From: Rhodanobacter sp. | GTDB lineage: Bacteria > Pseudomonadota > Gammaproteobacteria > Xanthomonadales > Rhodanobacteraceae | Assembly: GCA_004298015.1 (NCBI GenBank) | Contig: SCSE01000053.1 | Span: forward strand, 1-41,350 | DNA length: 41,350 nt | Direction: 5' to 3' | In this document: one piece after another, positions 1-8,983 of the stretch | Layout: every line of letters starts with the position of its first letter | How positions within the stretch are numbered: the stretch's first letter is position 1 | Translations under genes and position numbers: made by a program | The notes under the pieces: model-generated | The model's database searches: none | Seen by the model: the letters and a program-made list of their open reading frames with translations, nothing else | What the model was told of the DNA's origin: nothing

Positions 1-627
<627 letters not shown>

Positions 628-729
628 TCATCAGAGCCGAACAGCGCGTGTGATGCTGCTCGCATGAGGTGCGAAGGCATGAATCGGTCATGCAGTCCGT
701 CGGTGAAGAAAGGGTGCCTGTGCCGGCAT

Positions 730-1572
730 TCAGCGGGGTGGCGTTGCGGCAAGTTGCTCGCCCGTGTCCATGCGCAGCTCATCCCTGGCGCGTTGTCGTG
801 CCGGCAGAAACGGATAGATCAACCATTGATAGGCGGCACCGCCGACGACTCCGCCGATCAGTGGGCCGACGATCGGTATCCACCAATAATCGTGCGGCGA
901 CGGCAGGGCAGAAGACCCCCAGCCGGCAAAGAAGGCAAACAGTCGCGGGCCGAAGTCGCGAGCCGGGTTGATGGCCCATGCTTCCAGATATCCCATCGAT
1001 GCACCGATGGTTGCCACCAGCAAGCCAATGATCAAGGCGCCGGAATTGGCGGACGGTGCCGCTTCGTTGTATTGCTCGGTGATGGCAAAGATGCCGAATA
1101 TCAGAAACGCCGTCAGCACGACCTGATCCACCAATGCGTGCATGGGAGTGATCGCCAGGCCGGGATGGGTAAAGAACACGCCCGCGGCACCGCCGGCCTC
1201 ACGTGTCAGCTGGTGCGTTTGGTTGAAGTGATCGATAACCGGTGAGAACAATAGATAGACGATCGATGCGCCGACGAAGGCGCCGACCACCTGAGCCACC
1301 CAGTAGGGAACGACCTTCTTCCATGAAAACCTGCGAAACATCGCCAGCGCCAGGGTTACCGCCGGATTGGCATGGGTGCCCGAAACCGAGCCGGTGACGT
1401 AGATGGCGAGAGTGACACTGAGGCCCCAGGCCATGCAGACACCCCAATAGGAATTGAGATAAGGACTGGGGTCGTAGAGGACGTACATGCAGGCGACCGA
1501 GTCGCCAAAGGCGATGATGATGAAGATGGCGACGGCCTCCGAGATCAGTTCGCCGAGCAGTTGCTTGTTCAT
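730..1572 (-). CDS. glpF: Glycerol uptake facilitator (aquaglyceroporin)
   Basis: Inner-membrane channel for facilitated diffusion of glycerol. The 280-residue product has six hydrophobic spans and both MIP-family NPA boxes: HANPAVT (NPA at 69-71) and INPARDFGPR (NPA at 202-204). The Arg-Asp after the second box is the glyceroporin form, as in E. coli GlpF, rather than the water-channel form. Length matches the family. The ATG follows GGAG about 8 bases upstream. It sits between glpD and glpK in a same-strand glycerol cluster, which supports the glycerol assignment over a plain aquaporin. Confidence 0.95.
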   Translation of the reverse strand: MNKQLLGELISEAVAIFIIIAFGDSVACMYVLYDPSPYLNSYWGVCMAWGLSVTLAIYVTGSVSGTHANPAVTLALAMFRRFSWKKVVPYWVAQVVGAFVGASIVYLLFSPVIDHFNQTHQLTREAGGAAGVFFTHPGLAITPMHALVDQVVLTAFLIFGIFAITEQYNEAAPSANSGALIIGLLVATIGASMGYLEAWAINPARDFGPRLFAFFAGWGSSALPSPHDYWWIPIVGPLIGGVVGGAAYQWLIYPFLPARQRARDELRMDTGEQLAATPPR

Positions 1573-1877
1573 GCCATGTGCTCCGTTGTCTGCGTGCTCT
1601 CGAGGTGGCCGACAAGGGCTGGTTGAAAGAATTTCGAGGTCTCTGCGACGCGTGGAAAGAATCTCTTACTCTGCATTTCCGCTTCCTCCGAATGTGATGA
1701 TTGCCTGATCGATTTGGCCGTCCGGCCGTCTTCTACCTGTCGAAGCTCTTCTGGCGCCGTTGGTGTTGCAGACCGGGTGTTTCAGCATCGCCCCTCCATA
1801 CGTGCGCGCGTACGGGGGCCTGCGGGAGAAATGAACCCGCAAAGTAGAGTTTTCAGCGAGCGCGCGTCGCGGCCGTA
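1573..1877 (-). other. glpD-glpF intergenic region
   Basis: A 305-bp gap without a convincing gene. Around 1797-1822 a short imperfect inverted repeat is built on TACG/CGTA and flanking C/G runs; on the minus strand it follows the glpD stop and could act as a weak transcription-termination or processing hairpin, but it has no T-run. The stretch nearest glpF (about 1620-1700) is relatively A+T rich and may hold the glpFK promoter. I see no clear -10/-35 pair or operator. Confidence 0.35.
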
Positions 1878-3383
1878 TCAGGCAGGGGCGGGCGGCTCTG
1901 GAGGTGCTTCAGCCAGATAGGCCGACAGGCGCCTGGCGCCCGCTTCACCGATGTGGAGTCCGAGTTTGCTGCGCCGCCACAACACGTCCTGAGCGTCGAC
2001 AGCCCATTCGTTGTTGCGCAGATAGCTCACTTCAGCCTCGTACAGGTCAGCGCCGAAATGCTCGCCAAGATCTTCCAGCGATCCGGCCTTGCCAAGGATC
2101 CGCTCGCTGCGGGTGCCGTAGCTGCGAACCAGACGAGCGGCCAGCGATGCGGGTAGCCACGGGCGCTGCGACTGCAGTTCGCGTTGCACGGCTTCGAGGT
2201 CGGCACGCTCGCCGCCGGGCAGCGGGTGGCCCTTGGCGGTCCACGCTCGCGAGCTTGTCGGCAGCAGCGGCGCCAGTTGCTCCATGGCCTGCTCAGCGAG
2301 TTTGCGGTAAGTGGTCAACTTTCCGCCAAAGACGTTGAGCAGGGGCGCGCCGCGCTGATCCAGTTCCAGTTGATAGTCGCGAGTTACCTCGGCGGCATTG
2401 TCTTGTTCGTCATCGAACAAGGGGCGCACGCCGCTGTAGCTCCAGATCACGTCAGCTGGCGAGATGGTGCGGTTGAAATACCGGTTGATCGCGTCACAGA
2501 GGTATGCCGTTTCATCGGCGCTGATCCTGGGTGCTCCGGGATCGTCGTGATAGTCGACGTCGGTGGTACCGACCAGAGTGAACGCATCTTCGTAGGGGAT
2601 GGCAAAAACAATCCGACGATCCGGCTGCTGAAAGATGTAGGCATAGTCGTGGTCGAACAGACGCGGGACCACGATATGGCTGCCCTTGACCAAACGCAGC
2701 GCATGCTTGTGAGGTATGCCCGCCACGTCATCGAGGAACTGGACAGCCCATGGCCCGGTGGCGTTCACCAGGGCCTTGGCGCTGACTGTCGTGTGCTCGC
2801 CCGCAGCCGACGCCAACTCGACCGTCCAGTTGGCAGCATCCCGTCTGGCGCCGACGCAACGCGTGCGGGGAAGAATCGTCGCGCCTTTTTCGTGCGCGTC
2901 CATGGCATTGAGAACCACCAGGCGGGCGTCCTGCACCCAGGCGTCCGAATACACAAAGCCCTGGCGAAATTCCTTTCGCAGTGGTCGCCCGACGACGTTT
3001 TGGTCCAGTGCGATGCGGCGCGAGCCGGGTAGCGTGCGACGGCCTCGATCGAGGTGGTCATAGAGAAACAAGCCGAGACGGATCATCCACGCGGGGCGCA
3101 GGTGTGGCTGATGAGGCAGGACGAAGCGCAGTGGCCAAATGATATGCGGTGCGATCTTGAGCAGTATTTCGCGTTCGGCGAGCGCCTTGCCCACCAGCGC
3201 GAATTCGAATTGCTCCAGATAACGCAAGCCGCCGTGAATCAGCTTGGTGCTGGCACTCGACGTGTGCGCGGCAAGGTCATCCCGTTCGCAAAGGCATACC
3301 GAAAGGCCGCGTCCTGCGGCATCACGGGCGATGCCAGCCCCATTGATGCCGCCGCCGACAACCAGTAGATCGAACTGGTCCAC
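1878..3383 (-). CDS. glpD: Aerobic glycerol-3-phosphate dehydrogenase (FAD)
   Basis: Membrane-associated flavoprotein that oxidises sn-glycerol-3-phosphate to dihydroxyacetone phosphate and passes electrons to quinone. The N-terminus carries the FAD dinucleotide fold VVGGGINGAGIARDAAGRG (GGGINGAG at about 10-17), followed by TKLIHGGLRYLEQ and later family blocks such as NATGPWA and FGGKLTTYRKLAE. I choose the GTG at 3383 because a clean AAGGAG box lies 6-8 bases upstream; this gives 501 residues, the E. coli GlpD length. An upstream ATG at 3440 in the same frame lacks such a site. It lies downstream of glpR on the same strand and is the expected target of GlpR. Confidence 0.95.
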   Translation of the reverse strand: MDQFDLLVVGGGINGAGIARDAAGRGLSVCLCERDDLAAHTSSASTKLIHGGLRYLEQFEFALVGKALAEREILLKIAPHIIWPLRFVLPHQPHLRPAWMIRLGLFLYDHLDRGRRTLPGSRRIALDQNVVGRPLRKEFRQGFVYSDAWVQDARLVVLNAMDAHEKGATILPRTRCVGARRDAANWTVELASAAGEHTTVSAKALVNATGPWAVQFLDDVAGIPHKHALRLVKGSHIVVPRLFDHDYAYIFQQPDRRIVFAIPYEDAFTLVGTTDVDYHDDPGAPRISADETAYLCDAINRYFNRTISPADVIWSYSGVRPLFDDEQDNAAEVTRDYQLELDQRGAPLLNVFGGKLTTYRKLAEQAMEQLAPLLPTSSRAWTAKGHPLPGGERADLEAVQRELQSQRPWLPASLAARLVRSYGTRSERILGKAGSLEDLGEHFGADLYEAEVSYLRNNEWAVDAQDVLWRRSKLGLHIGEAGARRLSAYLAEAPPEPPAPA

Positions 3384-3526
3384 AAGTTTCTCCTTCAGGA
3401 TGTCCCTTTTGCCCCTCGGCCGCGCCTTTTCTCGATCCAATAATTAATCGTTATTGATCATTAAAAGACATGTTGCGACAAATGGTGCCTATACATAAGC
3501 GGTATGTGACGGTATTCGCGTATAAC

Positions 3527-3543
3527 CGATCATAAACGAACAT
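3527..3543 (-). promoter_or_regulatory. Candidate GlpR operator upstream of glpD
   Basis: The glpR-glpD gap (3384-3576) is strikingly A+T rich for this genome. It holds a CGATCA-TAAA-CGAACA imperfect dyad resembling the known GlpR operator layout TGTTCG-N4-CGAACA; the right half-site matches fully, the left in three of six positions. A further TGTTGCGACAAAT stretch near 3470 could be a second, weaker half-site. Placement just upstream of glpD and downstream of glpR fits repression of glpD by GlpR. This is an inference from sequence likeness only. Confidence 0.45.
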
Positions 3544-3576
3544 TTTCGAGTAAAGCACGCTGCGCTGCAGCGAACA

Positions 3577-4356
3577 TCAGTCAGCGCTGGCGATATGCAC
3601 CTGGGTGCCGGCCTCGGCGAGTACGGCGCCAAGCTCCGCCGGCGGAGGACGGTCGGTGAACCACGCCTGGACTCGCGAGATCGACCCGAGGCGAACCAGG
3701 GCGTTGCGCCCCAGCTTGGTGTGGTCGGCAGCCAGATAGACCTGTCGGGAATGCTCGATGATGGCCTGGGCCACCCTGACTTCATGGAAGTCGAAGTCGA
3801 GCAGGGTGCCGTCCAGATCAATGCCTGAAATGCCGATCACGCCGAAATCCACCTTGAATTGGCGAATCAGTTCGATCGTCGGCTGACCGGTGATGCCATG
3901 GTCGCGCCCCCGGACCACACCTCCTGCCACAATAACTTCGAAGCTGGGGTTGTCGCTGAGCATGATCGCGACGTTGAGATTGTTGGTGATGACACGCAGA
4001 CCGTTATGGCTCATCAACGCGCGGGCGACATCTTCGTTGGTGGTGCCAATGTTGATGAACAGGGACGCGCCATCCGGGATGTGCCTGGCCAGGAGCGATG
4101 CGATGCGCTGCTTTTCTTGCTGTTGCAGGCCTTGGCGGGCCGAGTACGCCAAGTTCTCCACACTCGACGGCATGCTGACGCCTCCGTGGTAGCGACGCAG
4201 CAGGCTGTTGTCGGCAAGTGTGACCAGATCGCGTCGTATGGTCTGGGTAGTGACGCCGAAGTGGGCCGCGAGGGCTTCTACCGTGACAAACCCTTCCTGC
4301 CGTACCAGTGCAATCATTTGCTCCTGTCTGCGGTTGAGCAACAAGTCGCTCGTCAT
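3577..4356 (-). CDS. glpR: DeoR-family glycerol-3-phosphate regulon repressor
   Basis: Transcriptional repressor of glycerol genes. The N-terminal winged helix (about residues 8-60) shows the DeoR signature: RRQEQMIALVRQEGFVTVE, then TTQTIRRDLVTLADNSLLRRYHGGV. The rest is the DeoR C-terminal sugar-phosphate sensor fold with INIGTTNEDVARAL and DFGVIGISGID. The ATG at 4356 has GGAGAG 6 bases upstream and gives 259 residues, close to E. coli GlpR (252); an in-frame ATG at 4395 has no comparable site. Its place directly upstream of glpD on the same strand makes glycerol-3-phosphate the expected inducer, though DeoR members for other sugars look similar. Confidence 0.9.
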   Translation of the reverse strand: MTSDLLLNRRQEQMIALVRQEGFVTVEALAAHFGVTTQTIRRDLVTLADNSLLRRYHGGVSMPSSVENLAYSARQGLQQQEKQRIASLLARHIPDGASLFINIGTTNEDVARALMSHNGLRVITNNLNVAIMLSDNPSFEVIVAGGVVRGRDHGITGQPTIELIRQFKVDFGVIGISGIDLDGTLLDFDFHEVRVAQAIIEHSRQVYLAADHTKLGRNALVRLGSISRVQAWFTDRPPPAELGAVLAEAGTQVHIASAD

Positions 4357-4456
4357 CCAGCTCTCCAGCAATGAAGGGTGTGCGGCCACTGGCATGACCG
4401 CTCCCGGGGCCGTTCAAGGCTCAACCTTGATCTCGTGGCGCGAAAGATAACGCAAA

Positions 4457-5002
4457 TCAGTGGGTGGCCTGTCTCGCCTTGCCGGGCGCCGCGGGCTTGC
4501 CGATCCAGCGGGCCGTGTCGAGCTGGCGATCGATGGTGCTGGCCAACTGGTCGATGCGCGGGCGCACCTTGCTGGCGATCGCGCCACGGCAGCCGTAGTA
4601 GAAATTGACCGTCTTGCTGCCATGGGTGGTGGCGACGGTGATCTTCACGCCATTCATGTCCATCATCAGCGGACCGCAGCCATCCTTGCGCGTGGCATAG
4701 CTGCTGCGCAAGCCGGGCAGGTCGGCGGCTTCGATGGCACGGTGGATGGCGGCCATCTGTGCCGGCGTGGCCTGCCCGCTCGCCTTGCCACGGGTCTGCA
4801 CGTGGGCCAGGCCTTCAAAGCTGATGCGCCCGTCGGCGCCCAGGGTGACACGGTAGGAGGGGCAGGGGCCGAAGCAGGTGGTGCGCAACATGCTCACCAC
4901 CGTGGCGGATGGTGTGGCGGCAGCTTTTTCGGGGGTGGCGTGGATGCTGCAAGCGGCAAGCAGCAGCATGCCGGCGGTGAACAGGGGGCGAAATGAGTGC
5001 AT
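4457..5002 (-). CDS. DUF6438-domain lipoprotein
   Basis: A 181-residue predicted lipoprotein. Residues 1-18 form a lipoprotein signal ending LLLAAC, with Cys18 as the lipidation site. The mature part has the block RTTCFGPCPSYRVTLGADGR, then KDGCGPLMMDMNGV and NFYYGCRG, which I recognise as DUF6438-like: cysteine-bearing, of unknown function, usually in exported proteins. The conserved cysteines suggest disulphides in the periplasm. It stands alone between glpR and the EF-G-like gene on the same strand. No biochemical role can be assigned. Confidence 0.72.
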   Translation of the reverse strand: MHSFRPLFTAGMLLLAACSIHATPEKAAATPSATVVSMLRTTCFGPCPSYRVTLGADGRISFEGLAHVQTRGKASGQATPAQMAAIHRAIEAADLPGLRSSYATRKDGCGPLMMDMNGVKITVATTHGSKTVNFYYGCRGAIASKVRPRIDQLASTIDRQLDTARWIGKPAAPGKARQATH

Positions 5003-5071
5003 GGGGCGGCATCCTCGGGTCGGGCTTTGAAGGGACGGCGTGGGTGAGCGGGCGTGACGGGTTGTACGATC

Positions 5072-7114
5072 TCAGTCGTCCGGGAGTGGTGGCTTCCAGG
5101 CGTCACACAGCTGCTTTTGCACCGTTGACGGTACCGCCTCATAGTGGCTGAGGTCGAGGCTGTAGCGTCCGCGGCCGCCAGTCATCGAACGCAGCTCGGT
5201 GGGATAGTCGACCAGTTCGGCCAGCGGCGCCTGCGCCTTGATCACCAATTCACCGCCGCGTTGCGCATCGGTACCCAGGATATGTGCGCGCTTGGCCGCC
5301 AGCGCGCCGGTTACGTCGCCCACGCTGTGTTCGGGAATCGCCACCTCGATATTGACGATCGGCTCCAGCACTACCGGCCTGGCCTTGCTGACGGCATCGA
5401 TGAAGGCCTTCTTGCCGGCACTGACGAAGGCGACCTCCTTGGAATCAACTGAATGGTGTTTGCCGTCGGTGACAGTCACCCGCAAATCCTGCAGCGGGTA
5501 GCCGGCGATGGCGCCGTGTTCCATCGCCTGGCGTACACCCTTCTCGATGGCCGGCAGGAACTGGCCGGGAATCACGCCGCCCTTCACCGCGTCGACGAAT
5601 TCGAATCCGCTGCCGCGCTCCAGTGGTTCCACCCGCAGAAACACTTCGCCGAACTGGCCGGCGCCGCCAGTCTGCTTCTTGTGCCGGTAGTGACCCTCGG
5701 CATGTCCGGCGATGGTTTCGCGGTAGGCGACCCGTGGCGGGTGCGTCAGCACGCCCACGCCATAGCGTTCGCGCATGCGCTCCAGCATCACCTTCAGGTG
5801 CAACTCGGAGATGCCGCGCACCACGGTTTCGTTGAGCTCCTTGCGGTGTTCGACGCGAAAACAGGGGTCTTCCTCGGACAGTCGCTGCAATGCATTGGAC
5901 AGCTTTTGCTCCTGTCCCTTGTGTTTGGGCTCCAGCGCCAGGCCGAACATCGGCGCCGGAAAGGCCAGAGGCGCCAGGCTGATCAGATCCTCGTCGTGCG
6001 AGTCGTGCAGCACGGCGTCGAAGTGCAGTTCATCGATCTTGGCCACGGCAGCGAGATCGCCCGGCAGGGCCTGCTCGATCTCCACGTGCGCCTTGCCCTG
6101 CAGGCGGAACAGGTGGCCCACCTTGAACGGCTTGCGGCCATCGTCGATCAGCAGCTGGCTGTCGCGCCGGATCGTGCCCTGCCACACCCGGAACACCCCG
6201 AGCTTGCCGACGAACGGGTCGTTGACGATCTTGAAGACGTCGGCGATCACATGCTTGTCGGGATCGGGGCTCACCGCCAACGGCTTGCCGTTGCCACCGA
6301 CAAACGGCGGTGGATTGCCTTCGGCGGGGTTGGGCAGCAGCCGGGTGGCAAGCGCCAGCAGCTCGTTGACGCCGGCGCCGGTGCGTGCGCTGACGAAGCA
6401 GATCGGCACCAGATGACCTTCGCGCAGGCATTGCTCGAACGCATCGTGCAGTTGCTGTGGTGCGAGTGCCGCCTCGCCTTCGTCGAGGTATCGGCCCATC
6501 ACCGATTCATTGATTTCCACGACCTGGTCCAGGATCCGCTGGTGCGCCTCGGCCAGCGAGGAAAAGTCGGTGCTGCCCTCGGCATGAAAAAAACAGTCCA
6601 GCACCCGCTTGCCATGACCGGCGGGAAGATTCACCGGCAGGCATTCGTTGCCGAACTCGGCGCGCAGTTCGTCGACCAGGGCGCCGAGGTCCGCACCCTC
6701 GAAATCGATCTTGTTGATGACCAGCAGACGTGCCAGCTTGCGCGAGCGTGCATGCGCCATCATGCGTCGGGTGCTGTGTTCGATACCATTGATTGCATTG
6801 ACCACTACGGCCACGGTTTCCACGGCGGCCAGCGCGGCCAGCGTGCCGCCGCGGAAATCGTCGTAGCCGGCCGTATCGATCAGGTTGAGGCGGCACTCGG
6901 GCTGATCGATGTGGGCGATGCAGCTGTCGATCGAGTGGGAGCGGGCCTTCTCCTGGCTGTCGGTGTCGGAGACGGTGCTGCCGCGCTCGATCGAGCCGGG
7001 TACCTGGATCGCGCCGCCGGCCAGCAACAGGGCTTCGAACAGCGTGGTCTTGCCGGCACTGGCGTGACCGACAAGTGCGATGTTTCGGATGTTTTCCGTG
7101 ACAGGTTCGAACAC
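5072..7114 (-). CDS. Elongation factor G-like GTPase (EF-G2 type)
   Basis: A 680-residue EF-G-like translational GTPase, a paralogue rather than the housekeeping factor. G1 is GHASAGKTT (16-24), the switch region RGSTVSDTDSQEKARSHS (44-61), G3 DTAGYDDF (80-87) and G4 NKID (134-137). Domains II-V follow, including the domain IV block HYRHKKQTGGAGQFGEV. In canonical EF-G, G3 reads DTPGHVDF; the catalytic His is Tyr84 here, as in the EF-G-2/EF-G-like group. The GTG start at 7114 has a strong GGAGG box about 8 bases upstream. No ribosomal-protein genes are nearby, unlike str-operon fusA. Its role in translation or ribosome recovery is not shown by the sequence. Confidence 0.88.
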   Translation of the reverse strand: MFEPVTENIRNIALVGHASAGKTTLFEALLLAGGAIQVPGSIERGSTVSDTDSQEKARSHSIDSCIAHIDQPECRLNLIDTAGYDDFRGGTLAALAAVETVAVVVNAINGIEHSTRRMMAHARSRKLARLLVINKIDFEGADLGALVDELRAEFGNECLPVNLPAGHGKRVLDCFFHAEGSTDFSSLAEAHQRILDQVVEINESVMGRYLDEGEAALAPQQLHDAFEQCLREGHLVPICFVSARTGAGVNELLALATRLLPNPAEGNPPPFVGGNGKPLAVSPDPDKHVIADVFKIVNDPFVGKLGVFRVWQGTIRRDSQLLIDDGRKPFKVGHLFRLQGKAHVEIEQALPGDLAAVAKIDELHFDAVLHDSHDEDLISLAPLAFPAPMFGLALEPKHKGQEQKLSNALQRLSEEDPCFRVEHRKELNETVVRGISELHLKVMLERMRERYGVGVLTHPPRVAYRETIAGHAEGHYRHKKQTGGAGQFGEVFLRVEPLERGSGFEFVDAVKGGVIPGQFLPAIEKGVRQAMEHGAIAGYPLQDLRVTVTDGKHHSVDSKEVAFVSAGKKAFIDAVSKARPVVLEPIVNIEVAIPEHSVGDVTGALAAKRAHILGTDAQRGGELVIKAQAPLAELVDYPTELRSMTGGRGRYSLDLSHYEAVPSTVQKQLCDAWKPPLPDD

Positions 7115-7411
7115 GATGCGACCCTCCTCGATGCAAGGCAGTGGCCTCGTGACACGCGTAGTGCCACATCAGGCCGCGGAATGGCCGTCTGGCTGAAGTC
7201 AGGCGATCCCTTCAAGCGTTGTGCCAATGAGGGGTCGGGTCAAGCTGCAGTGCGGGGAACCGCACGCATCACCTGACGGTCTGTATCCCGCGTCGCCGCT
7301 TCCTGCGTCGGCGAGATCCCGGTAGCTGCCAGTTCAAGCGCCATCCGTCATGCTGGGTTTCCGTCGGATTACCCTGTACAGCGAAAGCGAGGCCCGGTTA
7401 TCGAGCATCCG

Positions 7412-8386
7412 TTGCCACCACGTCCACATCGACAGCTGTCGCCGGACCAGCCTGACACCCCTCGCGGGTTGTCGACGCTGGACGCGTCGACGTGCGCGCT
7501 GCTGCGGCGTCGGGGTTGGCAGCATGCGCCGCGAAAGCGCGCGCCGTGGCTGCTGTCGCTGCTGCTGGTGCTGGCCGTGCACGTACTTTTCACGGCGATG
7601 ATCTGGCACGAAATGCAGCCGCCGGCGAAGCCGGCGCTGGAGTCGCTGCGGTCCGACCAGGTGATGCAGGTGCGTTTCTTCCATGCCGATCGACCGCCGT
7701 CATCGAAGCCGCCACCTCCGCCGCCGACCTTGCCGAAAGCATCTCTCCGGCCAGCCGTGGCAAGCGCCAAGCCGGTGGTGCCGAGTCGGGGTGCGGTGAC
7801 CATGCATCTGACCCCGGCCAAACCCGCCAGGACGCCCCGCCTGTATGGCAAGGATGGTCAACTGCTGTTGCCGGCCAGCTCAGCGAGCGTGCCACCCGTG
7901 CCAGGGTACGTGCAACGGATGCCACAGGGCGACCGGGCGATCATGCGGCACGACAGCCCGATAACCTATCGTCCGACCCGTTTCAACAAGGACTGGACCC
8001 AGGGCGGCAACCTGATGGAGCGCGCTTTCGAAAAAGCCGATCGGGTGCTGTCCAAGGCGGTGCAGAAGACCACCTACAAGACCACCATCCGCTTGCCACG
8101 CGGCGTGCGTATTCATTGTGGTATCTCACTGGCGATGCTGGCAGGCGGATGCGGTGGCGATCCGCCGCCACCACCCTCGAAAAAAGACGGCGATGAACGC
8201 CTCAGCATGGCGCCGGTGCCGCTGGCCAAAGGCATGGAGCCGGCCAACCGTCCCACGGTGGCCCAGTGCATCACGATCTATCGCGCTGGCAAGCCACTGC
8301 CGTGGGGTTGTCCGGTCGACACGCCGAACCGCGCCGTCGATGCCGAGCAACGGGAGCGCGCGGAAAAGGCTGCCCGGCAGCACTGA
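7412..8386 (+). CDS. TonB-like envelope protein A (unknown function)
   Basis: Unrecognised protein of about 324 residues. It has a basic N-terminus, one hydrophobic span (APWLLSLLLVLAVHVLFTAMIW) and a short proline-rich segment, giving N-in/periplasm-out topology as in TonB. The C-terminal part carries QGDRAIMRHDSP, YRPTRFNKDWT, LPRGVRIHC and a late CPVD box. The same blocks occur in the gene at 8984-11035, so the two are paralogues. The start is uncertain: the TTG at 7412 gives the longest frame, but its first seven codons lack the G/C third-position bias seen later, so initiation may be further in. No TonB C-terminal fold, enzyme motif or lipobox is seen. Confidence 0.7.
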   Translation: MPPRPHRQLSPDQPDTPRGLSTLDASTCALLRRRGWQHAPRKRAPWLLSLLLVLAVHVLFTAMIWHEMQPPAKPALESLRSDQVMQVRFFHADRPPSSKPPPPPPTLPKASLRPAVASAKPVVPSRGAVTMHLTPAKPARTPRLYGKDGQLLLPASSASVPPVPGYVQRMPQGDRAIMRHDSPITYRPTRFNKDWTQGGNLMERAFEKADRVLSKAVQKTTYKTTIRLPRGVRIHCGISLAMLAGGCGGDPPPPPSKKDGDERLSMAPVPLAKGMEPANRPTVAQCITIYRAGKPLPWGCPVDTPNRAVDAEQRERAEKAARQH

Positions 8387-8565
8387 GAGGCTGTGAAAAA
8401 ATCGCCCACCTACTGCGAGCGCCGCCAGACGCCCGTGCCGGCGGCGCACTACGGGCAAATCCGGGTCATTTGGTTCACCAAACTCCCCGGATTTGCCCGC
8501 AGCGCACCTTGTCACGAACGCCCGGCGACGCTCTCGCTACGGCGTCCGAATTTTTCACAGCCTCT
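8386..8565. repeat. 180-bp element with 15-bp terminal inverted repeats and a central cruciform
   Basis: The 15-mer AGAGGCTGTGAAAAA at 8386-8400 is exactly reverse-complemented at 8551-8565. Inside, CGGGCAAATCCGGG (8452-8465) pairs perfectly with 8486-8499, and within that loop TTTGGT (8469-8474) pairs with ACCAAA (8477-8482). The left end overlaps the stop codon of the preceding gene. A related end sequence occurs at 19839-19853. No ORF is credible inside, so this is a non-autonomous repeat or REP-like element. Confidence 0.7.
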
Positions 8566-8735
8566 GAGAGATCGGGAACAAGTTGGCCGCCTACGCGAAC
8601 GCCGTCAGCCGCCCGTACCGACCGTACGCTGCGGGCAAACCCGGGTCATTTGGCGCACCAGACTCCCCGCATTTCCCCCCACGCACCTCCTGATTCTGCG
8701 CGTGTTGCATCTCCACTTCTGCAGGTCCTCATCAG
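8566..8735. repeat. Degenerate tandem copy of the 180-bp element
   Basis: The segment 8631-8680 aligns with 8451-8500 at an offset of exactly 180 bases (for example CCGGGTCATT identical, TGG--CACCA conserved), with weaker likeness on both sides. The hairpin arms have decayed: the outer stem no longer pairs well. This looks like an older duplicate of the upstream element. Confidence 0.6.
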
Positions 8736-8753
8736 ATGGCTCCGTGCATCGGT

Positions 8754-8828
8754 GTAGGCGGGCGGGCACGGCCCACCGGCGCTGCCTGGCACGTGATGGC
8801 GAAGCGCGGCGGACGGTGTCCGCCCTAC
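8754..8828. repeat. GTAG-headed REP palindrome (GTAGG-CGG type)
   Basis: Begins GTAGGCGGGCGGGCACGG and ends GGCGGACGGTGTCCGCCCTAC, so the ends are imperfect inverted repeats headed by GTAG. A closely related copy sits at 41277-41348, sharing GCGGCGGACGGTGTCCGCC. GTAG-headed REPs are typical of Xanthomonadaceae (SMAG type) and are usually mobilised by RAYT transposases; none is encoded in this window. Confidence 0.7.
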
Positions 8829-8842
8829 ACGGCGGAGGAACG

Positions 8843-8882
8843 CGTGGCTCCTGATGCCCCACATGGTGCATCAGGAGCCACG
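8843..8882. terminator. Perfect 15-bp hairpin
   Basis: CGTGGCTCCTGATGC at 8843-8857 is perfectly complemented by GCATCAGGAGCCACG at 8868-8882 with a 10-base loop. No T-run follows on either strand, so termination is possible but unproven; it could equally be part of the surrounding repeat cluster. Confidence 0.4.
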
Positions 8883-8906
8883 AACGCTGGGCGACGCGCT
8901 GGCGAC

Positions 8907-8931
8907 GTTCGATATTTTCCCAACCTCCGAG
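8907..8931. repeat. Short dispersed repeat end
   Basis: GTTCGATATTTTCCCAACCT (reverse complement GGTTGGGAAAATATCGAAC) resembles AGGTTGGGGGGATATCGAAC at about 19930. The two mark a second kind of repeat end seen in both repeat-filled gaps of the window. Confidence 0.4.
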
Positions 8932-8983
8932 CTGATCGCCGGGGCGGCTGCTTGTCGCGCCATCAGCCGGCTACACTGGCAGC

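Noticed and set aside
5453..7276. 607-codon plus-strand frame over the EF-G-like gene
   Set aside because: High-G+C shadow frame; the minus strand carries all GTPase motifs.
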